Assembly: GCF_028389875.1 (NCBI RefSeq)
Contig: NC_084677.1
Span: forward strand, 11,512,017-11,576,016
From: Rhea pennata
Lineage: Eukaryota > Chordata > Aves > Rheiformes > Rheidae
DNA length: 64,000 bases
Direction of reading: 5' to 3'
The translations under genes and the position numbers were made by a program. Shown here piece after piece: positions 12,701 through 24,519 of the stretch (positions are counted from its first letter, which is position 1; each line of letters opens with the position of its first letter). A model generated the notes under the pieces. It saw only the letters and a list, made by a program, of their open reading frames with translations, made no database searches and had not been told where the DNA came from.

Positions 12701-15700
12701 AATAGAAGAGCTGGATTTACATTCTATTGACACCATTTCTATGCTGAGTCAACACACAGAGTGGACTTTTACTCAGGTAAATATTTTATTGAATTTACTA
12801 CTGGTGAAAGCCTCTTGATTCATGCCCTTTGGGACTGAAGTCCTGCAATTGCCTGGGAAACAGATTCAGGAATCCACACTATTCCGTGCTGGTTTTCTTT
12901 GGCCATGATCCCAGTAAAAGTGGCAAATAGGTCAGCACTAGTGTCTGTTTGCCTACTGGCTTCCTTGATGAGATGGCTAAGAGGACATCAATGAATATTA
13001 ATTGTGGTGGTGATAAGCGTATTCATGAGCACTTGCCCACTAAAAAATAGAATGTCAGCAGCTCCTCTCACACTGAGAAACTAAATATAGTAAATACTAA
13101 ATAGAAACCAGTGCCAGAAGCTATTAGCCCTTCCTAACTAAAACCAATCACCCAAGAGGTAGTGTGCACCCTAACCCCCAATGTTTATTGCTGTAGAAGC
13201 CTAAATTATTAGCAAAATGTGCCATCTAGATAGTATGCTCTTCTCATCTCCCTTTGCTTGAATAACTTCTAGTTATGTCAATAGGGCTTTCATATTAAAT
13301 GAAGAGAAGATTAAAAACTTTTATTTATGTATGCAGCTGGCAGCACATTTCTAATTTTGTGACCATACCATCACAGGTACTTGGTTGTACAGATGCTTGC
13401 ATGGTGGCAGGCAGCTTTGGCAGAATGTCATGGCTTGTTCTGATGAACTCTATCAGAAGGAAACAGGCAGTACTTGGGAGGATTTTATACAGTACTAGTT
13501 GGCTTTTGAGATTTCCTGCTGTTAATAAAAACAGCTGCTTAACCAGGATTCATTTCACCCACCTTCAGGAGTCTAAAAGTTAGGCACCTAGTTTAAGGCA
13601 GTCATTGAGGCTCCCTCTATAGAAAGAGGCACAGCACACTAGATAGACGCTAATCTGGCCATAAATCAGGATTTTGCTGAAGGTGCTTGTTTCTTTCACT
13701 GACTTTAGAGAATGCCTTGGCGACAGACCAAAGCTAGACACACAGTTTAGGATGAATGCCATCCTAAGTGACTTGGACGTGCAAAGGTATTTTGGCACCA
13801 CTCTCCCTTTCATATTTGTACCTTAATGCTAAACACAGGTCACCACCTATATATGACACTTTAATAGGACAAGCCAACCTAAAAATGTTGTATTGATCAC
13901 CTAGAGGAATTACATTTTCTCATGGTTGTTAGATTGAATTGGGCAGTTCTGCTTGGCACTTCAATGCCTGTGTCTGCTGGTGAAGTGTTCACTTGTGATG
14001 TCCCGTAAGAGGTGCAGGATGCTTCAGCTTGCTCATGCTTGGGAAGTGGTTGCATTAGTATCCTGGTTAAGTGTCACATAGAGGTGGTAACAGTGTTCCT
14101 GCTGGAGGCAGTGGCAAAATTCCAGCTAATTTCACTAAGGGAGACTCAGGATTATATATAGGCTGCTTGTAACACTCAGTTGCTTCTGGTAGAGTTGGAG
14201 CTTCTGTTAATAAAACCTTCGATTATATGTACTCTGTTATTGTATCATATGTTATTGCTTTTGCAGGCGAGATCTATATTGCAAGGTTTTCTAGAAGACT
14301 CTGGCCACACGATCAGTACACTAAAAAGCTTTGATTTAGTTGGATTAGGAGCTATTCTCTGTGCTCTGAATTCCACAGAAATCATGTCCATAAGGAGTGC
14401 TGAATTCAGGTACCGCATTTGATAATTGATGAGATATTTATCAGTATCTCTATTGATAGAATTCATTGTGCAATATGTTTTCCGTCAGGATTTCTAGAGC
14501 CTAAAGGACTATTTTAACACTTTAAATGCTTTTAGAAAACAGTTTAGATGCTTTAAGAGTAACTGTTATGGAAGACATACAGTCGTTGTTTAAAATAGAT
14601 TCTATAGCAGCTTTCCTCTATTTTCCTGCTATTCATATTTCAAGTATTGCATCGAGAAACCTGGGCTTTTGCTCAAAGCAGTCAACATTTGTATACGATC
14701 TGTGTGCATATATTTTAACTTGAAAATAGGTGCACAGTCTTGTTAAAGCAGACTAAGTACATTCCAGACATATTTAACATTGGGTGCAATTGCAGCACGT
14801 AGTGGTAACCTTGTTGCCTTTTGCAGTGCTGCTGTTGCAAGAATTGGCTTGTTGTTCTGTAGCACTCCTGTGCTAAAGCAGTTTAAGAAGATGGCAGAAT
14901 TGGTGTTCGGAATTGCTACCAGCTGGAACAACTCTATTCTACAGGAGATTGGTACTATAGCAGGTAATAAAACTCTGGCTCCAGATGGTGTTAGTTCTGA
15001 AGCGTTGTTATTAAGCATTAAGAGACAGGGCTCACACAGCCATGCATTTTTCCTCCTCTCTGGAAGAAATGCATTTTGCAGGTCAGGCTAGATCAGGTCA
15101 GGGCAATGTTCTAGCTGAGGGAGTTTCCTGCCTCCAACAGTGGAAAAAATGGGCTATCTAGGAAAGAGTGGAAGAACAACAGTAGCCTGCAGTATTGCTT
15201 CTCCAGAATACTGTCACAACCTCACTCCCTGAGCAAGAGGTCACACAGGATTTGTTGTTCATGTTTTTTTTTTTTTTCCCTGTAATTCTATTTAACTGCA
15301 CATTGAACTTATACAAATTTTAGCATCCCCAATGCCTGCAGCAATGATTCAACACTGTAAATAGTAATGGGTGAAGCACCTCCTGTTATACGTTTTGAAA
15401 GTCTTCCAATAATTTCACTAAATGCTCCCTAAATCTTATATTGGAAGACACTGTGAACAGGCATTCCCTCAAACACTGCATGACTTCACAGATTTTTATC
15501 CTACTTCCTCTCAATTGTCTCTTCTCCATGTCAGAGTTGTAGTTTATCTAGTGGTCCCTTAGGTAGAAGACATTCCATACCAATGGTTGACATGAGGTGG
15601 TTTGTAATGTTTGAATATAATGAAAGAAAACAAAACAAAATGAAAAAAGAACTAGTGCTTCTTTTTAAAACTTACTGGAGAAAAACAATTATTAGGCATT

Positions 15701-18700
15701 TTCTGTAGCTGCTTAAAAATCATATTAGCCTAAAAATACACCTAATGAAAATAATATTAACTGAATTCTGTTCCTGTTGTGTTTTTGTAGGTGGTTTGAA
15801 TGAGGATGAATTAAAAGCTTTTGATAAAAACTTGATGCCATATTTCCAGCCAGTAGCAATAAAAAATATACCTGCTGAAATTTTCCAAGTAAGAGTATGG
15901 TTACTGAAGAAGTAACCAAATTTCTATCATTTTTGCTCTCATATAAATAAGCTACAGCACTGATGTATGCTTTGGTTTGAGGTTTCAGCAAGAACTTTTC
16001 TATCATGTATTAAGTGAGAGGCAGTCAACGATTTGAATATTAACTGTCAACTACATCATCTGTATTTGTGATGTTAACAGCATTATTTATTCTTCAAAAT
16101 GCATTTCAAGGAAAAAGGACCATGAATTAGTTTAGAAATGCAATTCAAATATCCAGGGTCAGAATGCATGGAAGGGGAGTCTCTCTCTTCTGACACCATA
16201 TTCAGATCTGAGTTTTCTTCTCTGTTTATTAACATTTTCATGGATGCTATCATAGCTGCAAATTTTTGTGCTGATTATGTAAGAGTTTTTTGTTACCCTA
16301 AAATCTGGCAACATTCTCCCAAGTTAGCTCTGAAAAACAGATTGTACAAGCAGATACAGATCTGAAAGGAATTACATCTAATTACACCAGTTTTGAGTGT
16401 GGACCAGAAACTAGAACATGGATTTGAGATCATTGCCCCAGACTTTATTTGACTTGGTGACAAGATTAATATTCTACCTAGGCTGGTCCCTTTCCGATGC
16501 TCAGGCAAGCAGCATTCTTATGGACAGATGAGCTAAACAGATAGTTAACTGTGTCAGCTTCCAAAAAAGAGAAAAACCCCTTGTACGCTTACTGTTCTGC
16601 ATAGTACCACTGACAATTTAGATAAGCCTGAAACGTCCTTATGTCAAACTATTTCTCTGGAAAACAGGCAAAGCTGAAAGTCTATGGTATCTTGTAGAAT
16701 TCCTTTGAAATAGCATAAATTCTTGTTAATAAAAATTGTAATAATATTACAAAATGTGTTTAAAAATAACAGGTATCTTTCTAGAGGAGTTTTCTGTACT
16801 TGAAGGACTGAAAGCAGATTTTGTATTTACACAGGTTTTGTATAAATTTATTTTAGGGCTATGTACATTATTCAGACTATGATTTATGAAAAAAATGCAT
16901 TGTTTTATGGACCTTATTTTAATTAAAAGTGGCTCACTTCAAAATTCTGGACTGTCTGATAGGCATTTATATGAAGTTTAAAAAACACCATTTGCTAGAC
17001 CACCAAAAATTGGGAAGGATTTGCTCCATCATCTGATGTACTTGGAATGGGCATACAGTCTTTATAAAATAGCACCTGGATGCAGAATTGTTGCAGCAAG
17101 GAAGGCTTTTTATAGAGGGGAGTTAAAATTCCTGTGACTGCAGAATGTTAACTATAAAAAAACAATCTAGTATGCCCCATAGATGCAGATTTTACAAATT
17201 GGTTAATTGATGTGTGATATAGGATAATTATTGTAAGATTATGATTACCATGTTCCATTTTAAACACAAGATTTAATATGAGTGAACTTGGAAAATTTTC
17301 GATCTCAAAAAGAAGAGTGAATAATAAGATTAGAGCATGTCTTTTCATCTCACTGTTCTACCAATAACTAATCAGGGGTCAAACAGAAGTTCAAGTGAGG
17401 TAGCTTGGGAGCAAATGTAAGAGGAAATAAATGAAAGCACAGAAAGATGAATAGCGTCATCAGCCTTTGAGTAAATCAGAAAACAAGTGATTGGAAAATT
17501 AAATTCCAGTAATATATTGAATCATTGTCAAATACAGTGCTAGCATATAATGGTGCTCATGCTGTCCGAGCCAAGTAGCAAAGAGAAGGCTGAAAGGTAA
17601 ATGTTCAGTGAAGTAAATGAATGCAGAGGTTTGTCAAGCTCTCTTGAGCTCTTGTATAGCAACGCAATGTGGAAGGCCACTTCTCATTCTAAATGCAAGG
17701 CAGAGCTTCCGATTCCCTACCTGCATTGCATAATTGACAGCCTAAACTGTTTGTTCTGGCTTTTGTTCCTCACAGGCATTGTTCCCAGAACAAATAGCAA
17801 ACCTGGGCCCCGAAAATGCCGCCATGGTTACTGAATCACAGCGTGAGCGTCTGAGCATGTCACAGCTCCAAAGTCTTCAGCTGGCACTGGATGGTGCCAG
17901 GACAAGCACCCAAGAGACGCACAGCAACACAAGCACCACTCAGGTGGCACAAACCCCAGCTCCAAGCGGTGAGTAGAGTCGCTCTCTCCTCCTGTTTGGA
18001 GGAGGACACTCACACGTCGAGGGCTGAGCAGTCTCCCAGCATCCACCAGACTCAGACCCTTATTTTGAACGTGTGTTACAGTGAATACTCTGATGAGCGT
18101 GTTTCAACTCGAGTGCAGCTCATGCATCTGACCAAGAAGAGCAGCAAGGATTTTGTTGGATTTACCCACAGCAAGAGATAATGGAGAAAGATTGTCAGGT
18201 GGCAATAGCAGCTATATGCTGCTAGTATAACAAGACACTGTGTTAAACACGGGCTTGAGTAAAATGTAGTAAAAAACATTTCTTTTTCTTTCCCTCCTTC
18301 CCTCCTTCCATCTTTCCCCCTTTCCTTCCTCCCTGCCTCCCATATTTTCTGCCTAAATAGTTTAAAGCAGGGCTGTCCATCTCTGGACCTTCAGATCACA
18401 ACTTTTATCTGCAGTAGATCTTAGTTTGCAGAGCTGCAAGTGGGAAAGGAGATAGCACTGGGGTAGATTAACATCTTTATCCAAAACAGTTTTAGGGCTA
18501 TTTCAACAGTTTTTCCTGCTGTTCCCATCCTATTTGGAATGACAGCCCATAATAGCTAGGCTTCAGTGGTTTAACTTATTACTTCTCCATATTGTAAGTC
18601 ATATTAGCAAGTTATACTGGTAAATATGTTAATGGATGTTTTACAGTTAGTGATAGTTTACACATTGTCAAGCCAGTGTTGAGGAATTAGCCTTATCAGA

Positions 18701-19303
18701 GAGCAAATACTGTTTCTTCCACTACCACTTTCCTCCTTCCAGCCCTGCAGTGAGAGAGAGGCTGTTGAAGAAATGAGAGGGATGTTGAGATGGTAAAATA
18801 GGAGTAAGGGGGACTAAATTGCTATGTTGCACTTGCTGGAATTAGGACAGACCTTCCCAGAAGCAACTGAAAAATACTCTCAGACCAGGTCTGTGGCCTC
18901 CATCTCCCTCTGGGGATATGCCAAAGGGAGGAGCTCTCTGTGTAGAGATCACCTGAGTTCCTGAGCTTCTCATTTGCTTTTTTATCTCAGTGATGCAGTG
19001 AGTACTTTCCCTTTGAATTGCTTCTCTTTGGAGCTTAAGTGTTAAATTGGAAGTGACTGTGCTGGACAGTGTAATCTTCTGAGCAGCTGAATGTAGTTAG
19101 AAGAGTCCAAATGTTGGAATTTGCTACGCTCCTATCTGAGATGTCTTTGCCTCTCTGTTGGGTGAAGAAAGGTGGCTTAAATAAGACAGCATTAGATTGA
19201 ACAATGGCAATAAGCATAATGATTCTGCTTTTCAGGTGCTCCCCATTTGAATAGCTTCAGCATCTGGTTGTGTGCTGTGTTTGTGCTTCCCCTGCCCTTC
19301 TGA
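709..19303 (+). CDS. OTOA: Otoancorin, C-terminal part (11 spliced exons, 5' end outside window)
   Basis: Otoancorin is a GPI-anchored glycoprotein of the mesothelin/stereocilin superfamily, on the apical surface of inner-ear non-sensory cells where acellular gels attach. Exons read here: 709-844, 1738-1928, 4173-4266, 5486-5615, 8964-9151, 12621-12776, 14267-14409, 14827-14963, 15791-15888, 17776-17968 and 19236-19303. Every junction has AG/GT signals and the phases agree (0, 2, 0, 1, 0, 0, 2, 1, 0, 1), giving one open frame of about 510 residues ending at TGA 19301-19303. Known otoancorins are about 1,150 residues, so roughly the last 45 percent is present. The frame is Leu/Ile-rich and helical, as in the family, with segments such as [19 protein letters not shown], and has several N-glycosylation sequons. 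Assignment to OTOA rather than another superfamily member rests on remembered similarity to human OTOA. An extra small exon in a large intron cannot be excluded. Confidence 0.8.
7374..7415. repeat. Perfect 21-bp tandem duplication in an OTOA intron
   Basis: The unit AATTTGTATTGTATATAACAC occurs twice head to tail (7374-7394 and 7395-7415) with no mismatch. It lies in the intron between exons 5486-5615 and 8964-9151 and has no visible coding or splicing role. Identical copies suggest a recent duplication. Confidence 0.9.
9152..12620. other. Large OTOA intron with a GC-rich segment at about 9740-10480
   Basis: The intron between OTOA exons 8964-9151 and 12621-12776 (phase 0). Most of it is AT-rich, but about 9740-10480 is GC-rich, with many CTGCAG/GCAGC words, open frames on both strands, and ends near a T-run/A-run at about 10236-10257. 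No splice-flanked open reading frame in OTOA phase was found there. It could be an old repeat or a regulatory element. A T19 run lies at 11674-11692. Confidence 0.5.
18279..18340 (+). repeat. Polypyrimidine tract (CCTTC-type) in last OTOA intron
   Basis: About 60 bases of almost pure T and C with imperfect CCTTC repeats, in the intron between the penultimate and last OTOA exons. Low-complexity sequence; it is too far from the acceptor at 19235 to be its pyrimidine tract. Confidence 0.7.
19236..19303 (+). CDS. OTOA: OTOA terminal exon: hydrophobic GPI-attachment tail and stop
   Basis: The acceptor TTTTCAG ends at 19235. The exon completes a phase-1 glycine and encodes about 22 residues ending in a hydrophobic run ([15 protein letters not shown]) directly before TGA. 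A short hydrophobic C-terminus with no cytoplasmic residues, after a Ser/Thr-rich stretch in exon 17776-17968, is the usual form of a GPI-anchor signal and agrees with the known GPI anchoring of otoancorin. The exact cleavage residue is not evident. Confidence 0.75.
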
Positions 19304-20249
19304 ATCCATAATTGTTAGGCTTATGGTAAGTTACATTTTCAGTAAGAGGTATCTTTATAACAAACACAGCTCACCTGTGACAGTGATTGCTTAGCAGTAA
19401 CAAGATAGGGTGAAGAACTGCAAGAGAGCCCCTCCTTGCTTTGAGTATAGAGATAACAATTTCTGAGTAACGTTTCTGTATTACAAAGGTGCCTTATACT
19501 TACCTCTCAAACATAGACTACCTTAGAATCTAATCGGGGGAAAGCATTTTATTTTATCTTTACTGTAAGGGCAACCTTAACAAAATGTATATTTAAAGTT
19601 CTATGTAACACTAATCAACTACAGCGTTGTTACTTGAGGCGTGTTGTTGGTATTAACCTGTATTTTGCCTGTTCCAGTATATTGTTAAGATTTTATTCCA
19701 CAATTGCTTTGATAACCTCCAATTAAATGAATGTTGTCGTTAATTGTCGTTAACTCAATGTATTTTACTATTTTGGCAGGATCAAATTTAACCAGAGCTC
19801 TGGTGGACTTAAGTTACAAACTCCACTAGTTAAGCAAACTAAATGCTCTAGTGTTCTCCTTACTGTTAAAGACTGCAACTCAAGGTATGTAAAAAGATTT
19901 GATATTTTTCTTTACTTGCTTTTCAGTACCCTGGAGCTCACAAAGGTGATGATAGAACCAAAGAGTTGCAGCTCAGCACAGTTCAGAGGCTCTGAGTTGC
20001 TTGAGTGCGAAGTGGTAGATTTCTTAAAAAGCAACACCTTCATCTGGCATCATGGTGTGAAGTAAACCCTCTGTCTACCTTCACACATAAAACAGCATTC
20101 CTCCAAATATTTCAGAATAAGCAGAACTGGAAATGGCTTAAGTGTCTTATGAGGAAACCACTAAAAGGCATACTTACGTGCTAGAAAGGTGCCTGAATAA
20201 CTTAGAGGACAACTAGCAGGTGATTGTTATTCAGAAGCTGATGTATTGT

Positions 20250-20253
<4 letters not shown>

Positions 20254-20284
<31 letters not shown>
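20254..20284 (+). repeat. T31 homopolymer in OTOA 3' region
   Basis: A run of 31 T between the OTOA stop codon and its candidate poly(A) signal. On the minus strand it would read as a poly(A) tail, but I could not recognise an inserted retrocopy body or target-site duplication beside it. Confidence 0.9.
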
Positions 20285-20287
<3 letters not shown>

Positions 20288-20422
20288 GTGGCTAATTTGG
20301 TCATGATATTGCATCCATCTGTTGGGGCTTTTTTGCTTATACTATGAGTATATGTTCCTCAGGGCAGGGGGCAGCTTTTTGTGTGTCTTGATAGAGACTG
20401 TACTAAAAGTTACTGCTGTTGC

Positions 20423-20428
20423 AATAAA
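20423..20428 (+). terminator. OTOA: Candidate OTOA poly(A) signal (AATAAA)
   Basis: AATAAA about 1.1 kb after the OTOA stop codon, on the same strand. A weaker ATTAAA lies at about 19722. Which is used cannot be told from sequence alone. Confidence 0.45.
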
Positions 20429-20429
20429 A

Positions 20430-22985
20430 TAATTTCATCTCTGGGTTGCTGGTCTGAATCTTGCTCAGATAAAAAGTGATCATATATTCTTACCATTTAA
20501 GTGCCTGTGTGAAATGTAGTTCCCAATGGCTATATGTATACAACGCAGAGCTGTCAACACCGAGGGCGCTGGCGATACTGTTAACTTTGCATGTGACAAA
20601 ATGCACCATGGAAGCCTGCCTACCTTCATCAGGAGGCAGTCTCTTCCTCACTTCAGGCAGGGTTGAAGCATACGGCTGGGAGTAGTATGAGCAAACTGTT
20701 CACTGGGAGTACAGACATTACTAGGACTAAACATACAGCATTGTTCACAAGCTCAAAATCAATAATTAACTACTTATAATTATAAACCACAAATATTTGC
20801 ACATGTTCTATCAACATACGGTTTGTGTGTCCAGTGTTTTTCATGTCAGGCTCCAGTATTTTAAACAACAGAAAAAAAATAGATACATTAAAAATCCTTT
20901 GCATCTGAACATACATTTTGCTCTTGGTCAACATGATTTTACACAAAGAACTCGTGGTACAGTTTTCCATTTTGCATTGCAAAAGTCTTTTTCTTTCCTG
21001 GATTAAAAAGACAATGCATAGACCTAAAAATTTAGCTGTTCCTTTTATAGCTGTACTATTGCAAATGTCTTTCGAACTTATATTCCTTTATGACAAATAT
21101 CAGATCCAGCTTCTCAGCACTGAAAGCAGAACTGAAATTTTACTACAGGTGAGGAAGGGTTAGGAGTGGAGCTGGGAGGCAGAGCTGGAGGGAAAAGCCT
21201 GGAGAAGGAGGCTTGCTGATGCTGCTGGGGAAGGATGAATATAAGCTGTTACTGCTATTGGGAATAACAGCTCCCACCACAGTCCCACATATTCTTTAAT
21301 TCCTCTTGCAGCAGTAGCAGGAGCCGGCCTGAATTCCAGGGCTCTGTTATTGGCAAAGTGGGCAATGAGAGCAGGGCCGCTTTGCACCTGGTCCTGCTCC
21401 CTTTTCCCCTTGAGCAGTCTGCTGCTCTAGCCACTGTCTTTGCCTGTATCTGGCCTTGGCAAATGTGACATGATGTTACATATAGTATTACATGTTTCAG
21501 TTCTGCATTTTATGAGCAAAGAGCTACTACTATTGCTGCAAATTGCCTTGCACCTTTTTCTCTAGTGCAGAAGGGAAGATACTAGCTTTTTCCATTGAGT
21601 TCCCTTTTCTACATGTAAACAGTAAATTATGGCATTTATTTAAAACTACAAAAAATCTATCAATCCCAGCAAATACATGCAAATACCCACTAAAACTTGA
21701 AATATTTCAATGATTCAAGTATATTAGAAAGAGTCATCTGTTTTCTTACATTAAAAACTCCTGCCTCATTTAGACGTAAAAGTCCTAAAAGGTTGGTTGA
21801 TTTCCAGAAATTACCTGACCTGAATTCTGCATGCATTTCAGTCAAGATGCAAGAGAGTATTTTCATAGTAAATAGTCAGTGTTTCCAGTTCAGCTGTTAA
21901 GCTTAGATACGTGACTTAGCAATACCGAGCACTTCAGAAATGAGTTGAAAACGCTCTTCCTCTGTCAATGTATCTGGGAGTAAATCAGTTTACAATTATG
22001 TGAGTCGGAGTTTAGCTTTTAATTGGAGCAGGAGTGAGATCTTTGTTTCATACCATCTGTGCCATTATTTCTTTCAAGTGCAAGTGTTTTTAAATTGTTG
22101 AACTCCTTGATTATTTATTTATTTTATTAGATTAGTAATTATGTTAATGTCTTTGGTATTGCATTTACATTTGGTCATAGACGTATCTATTTCTTACAAC
22201 AGTAATGAAGGAAAGGTAGGTGTGGAGCACCCATTTAATGTACTTACTGGATGAAAAGCACAGTGTGAGATTGCCAGTCCTATTTAGCTTGTAAGATGGT
22301 ATGAGCATCTTGGCAAGTATTGTGGACATGCAATTTTGCTTTTGCCAATGTACTTCTTTTAGAGGTCACTGCTGGAAATGTTTCTTCTGCAAAAACTGGA
22401 GTTCAAGAGATTTCCTGCTTCAAAACCCTTGAAACTGAATTTCTGTGTTCAGAATAGATAGGGAGGGAAGAAAGGGATGGAGAGCACTACTAATACGCAT
22501 GGTATGTAATCTATTCTCTGTTCAGCTTGGCATACTTCCATTGCTAGGAAGAAACTGAAATGTGAATAGTGCACTTTACTTTTTACTGCTGTGATGCAAA
22601 GCACAGAATAACTAGATGCAGGCATCCACGCCATATGGTACTGTTCGTCAGAAGGATCTCTAACCTGTACATATGTATATAATATATAATGCACATGATT
22701 ACTTTCACGGGAATGTGTTCATGGGCAAGACATCTCACAGTCTCTCTCTTATCACATCATCAGGATTTTGAGGAAGAATACGCTACAGAGAAAAGTTGTA
22801 TAAAGATCTCTCTGATCCTTAAAGAAATGCTTCTGTTTGCTTTAGATGTGGGTAAGATTAAATCAAGCTTAATTTTCCTATATCCTTTTAGTTCTATCAT
22901 TTATATTTTAAGAATGACAAAATAATCAGACTCTAATACAGAAATCTGCTGTTGAATATATGTCATGACGATCTCATTTGCTTAC
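20430..22985. other. Intergenic stretch after OTOA; no supported gene
   Basis: From the OTOA poly(A) region to the minus-strand exon at 22986. It holds AT-rich sequence and one GC-richer patch at about 21160-21420. Small open frames on both strands here lack convincing splice sites. If the minus-strand exon is real, its downstream exons should be sought here. Confidence 0.4.
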
Positions 22986-23441
22986 CTGCACATTGTGAGA
23001 ATTGCAGCTCTGCTTTCCACTTGTGACTACTCTGATGACTGCTGGGCGCTGCAGGACATCCGGCTGGATGTACCTCTGATTGCTGGTGTGGATGTAACCC
23101 TGGTGTAGGCCAAGCTCTTCTGGGGTGTTGTGAATCAAGTGACAGATGGCAGTGTCCAGCAGTATGTAAGTGGGAGTGTTTAATTCATTTGACAGGATGT
23201 AGAAGAACTCTTCAGAGGTTAACAGGCAGAAAGAAATACTTTGTCTTCTTATTATAGTGTCTGCCACTTTTATATTCAGAATCATGTATGAAAAAGAAAA
23301 AAGGGCTACCACCTCTGGATCAGTAATGGAGAAAATATCCCTAGCACCTGGTACTGAGGAAGTCTCAGATGGGAGTCTGGCATCTTTAAATCCCTGAAGA
23401 TAAGAAAGCAACTCCCCCTCCACAGTGTCAGAAGAGTGTCC
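22986..23441 (-). CDS. Unassigned coding exon with storkhead-like winged-helix features
   Basis: On the minus strand an open frame of 152 codons runs from an acceptor (CTCTACAG, exon starts at 23441) to a strong donor (GTGCAG then GTAAGC, exon ends at 22986). Both ends are phase 0. A second acceptor with a better pyrimidine tract (TTATCTTCAG) would start it at 23393, also phase 0. I do not recognise the gene. The second half (TSEEFFYIL, then ILLDTAICHLIHN, then GYIHTSNQRYIQP) aligns by eye with the storkhead-box winged helix of STOX1/STOX2, which has a matching helix-helix-wing order ending in GYFIVTPQTYFITP. Codons are ordinary and the frame has no stops. It lies between OTOA and KDELR2, opposite in direction to both. 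It may be one exon of a larger gene, or a relic. Confidence 0.45.
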
Positions 23442-24399
23442 CTGTAGAGTTGGCACCGTGGTTGTTGTCAGTTTTCATACAGTATGTGGTATGTTTGGCT
23501 CCTAGTGATCTCAATCTGTCACATCAGAGCTAACCAGCTCTTATATATGTAAGGCTCTAAAGATACAGCTTTTTAAGGACATCCTCCTTTAATTTTAAAG
23601 TTAAGAATCCCTTTTCTGACTCTATATAATCTATTCAAATACTTCGGAAGCAATTAATGTACTGCATTATGGCCAATTTGGCTTTTGCTTGACTGCTGTA
23701 CCTATCTTTCAAGATCATCGCCACCTGATTTGTCTTCCCAAAATGCAGTCAACTAGATGGCCCTGGTCTAGTACGACACGAGTGCTTTATTAAGAATTTC
23801 CATTCTGTCTGCCCACATCAAAGCAGCATCCCTCTGCGGATCACCAGGCATGCCTCCCAGGTGTGCCCGTCAAGTACTGTGTCCCAGAGAGGTTTGACTA
23901 ACTCAAATGACACTCATCCGGCAACTCATAAATAAGCGAGGAATTAAACAGTTAACGGGAAAGAGTCACATTAGTAAGTGATTCTGTAGCATCGATCATG
24001 GTGAATTTGCTGGTATTCTCACTTTTAGTGCATAGTGGTAGTTACAGATTCTGCATTCTTAGGAGCGCGCACATAGCCAGTTATGGCATGCCAGTCGAGA
24101 AGTGGTAGCTTGTTAAACCGTGGCAGCTCATTCCCTTGTTATAGGTCACCATTATCTTTACAGAGGGGTAGAAATCAAATTTTGAATAATCTTTTCATTT
24201 TTTTTAGAAAAGCTGATATTCTAGGCTGATACACAACTTCAAGAATGTGATATCTCTATTTTAGTGAAAATGTTTTTGATAAATGGTGAGGGTTTTTTTT
24301 TAGCAAGATCTGTAGATACATGGGCCTACCATCTCAGGGGGGCTAAAAAATTTATTTCCTTATAAATTCTCTTACATTTCTGACTGGTAAAACACTCAC

Positions 24400-24519
24400 T
24401 CCCATGCCATACTCTGTGGCACAATGTTGTGGATTGCTTGCTTTTCCATTCTGTTTGGGCCAGAGCTCTGTCTTCCCCTTCCAATAAGGCATGAAGGAAA
24501 CTGGATAGAGAAGAGAAGT
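24400..24519 (-). CDS. Possible second minus-strand exon (weak)
   Basis: A 120-base segment open on the minus strand, between a good acceptor (TTATTCTTTGCAG, exon starts at 24519) and a GTGAGT donor (exon ends at 24400), phase 1 at both ends. It encodes 40 residues including FLHALLEGEDRALAQTEW. It lies upstream, in transcription order, of the exon at 22986-23441, but direct joining in phase 1 meets a stop. An alternative donor (CACAGA then GTATGG) would restore phase 0. It may be chance. Confidence 0.2.

Noticed and set aside
21160-21387. Minus-strand 75-codon open frame downstream of the unassigned exon
   Set aside because: Open but without a convincing acceptor or donor. Ala/Ser/Pro-rich, and its relation to the exon at 22986-23441 cannot be supported.
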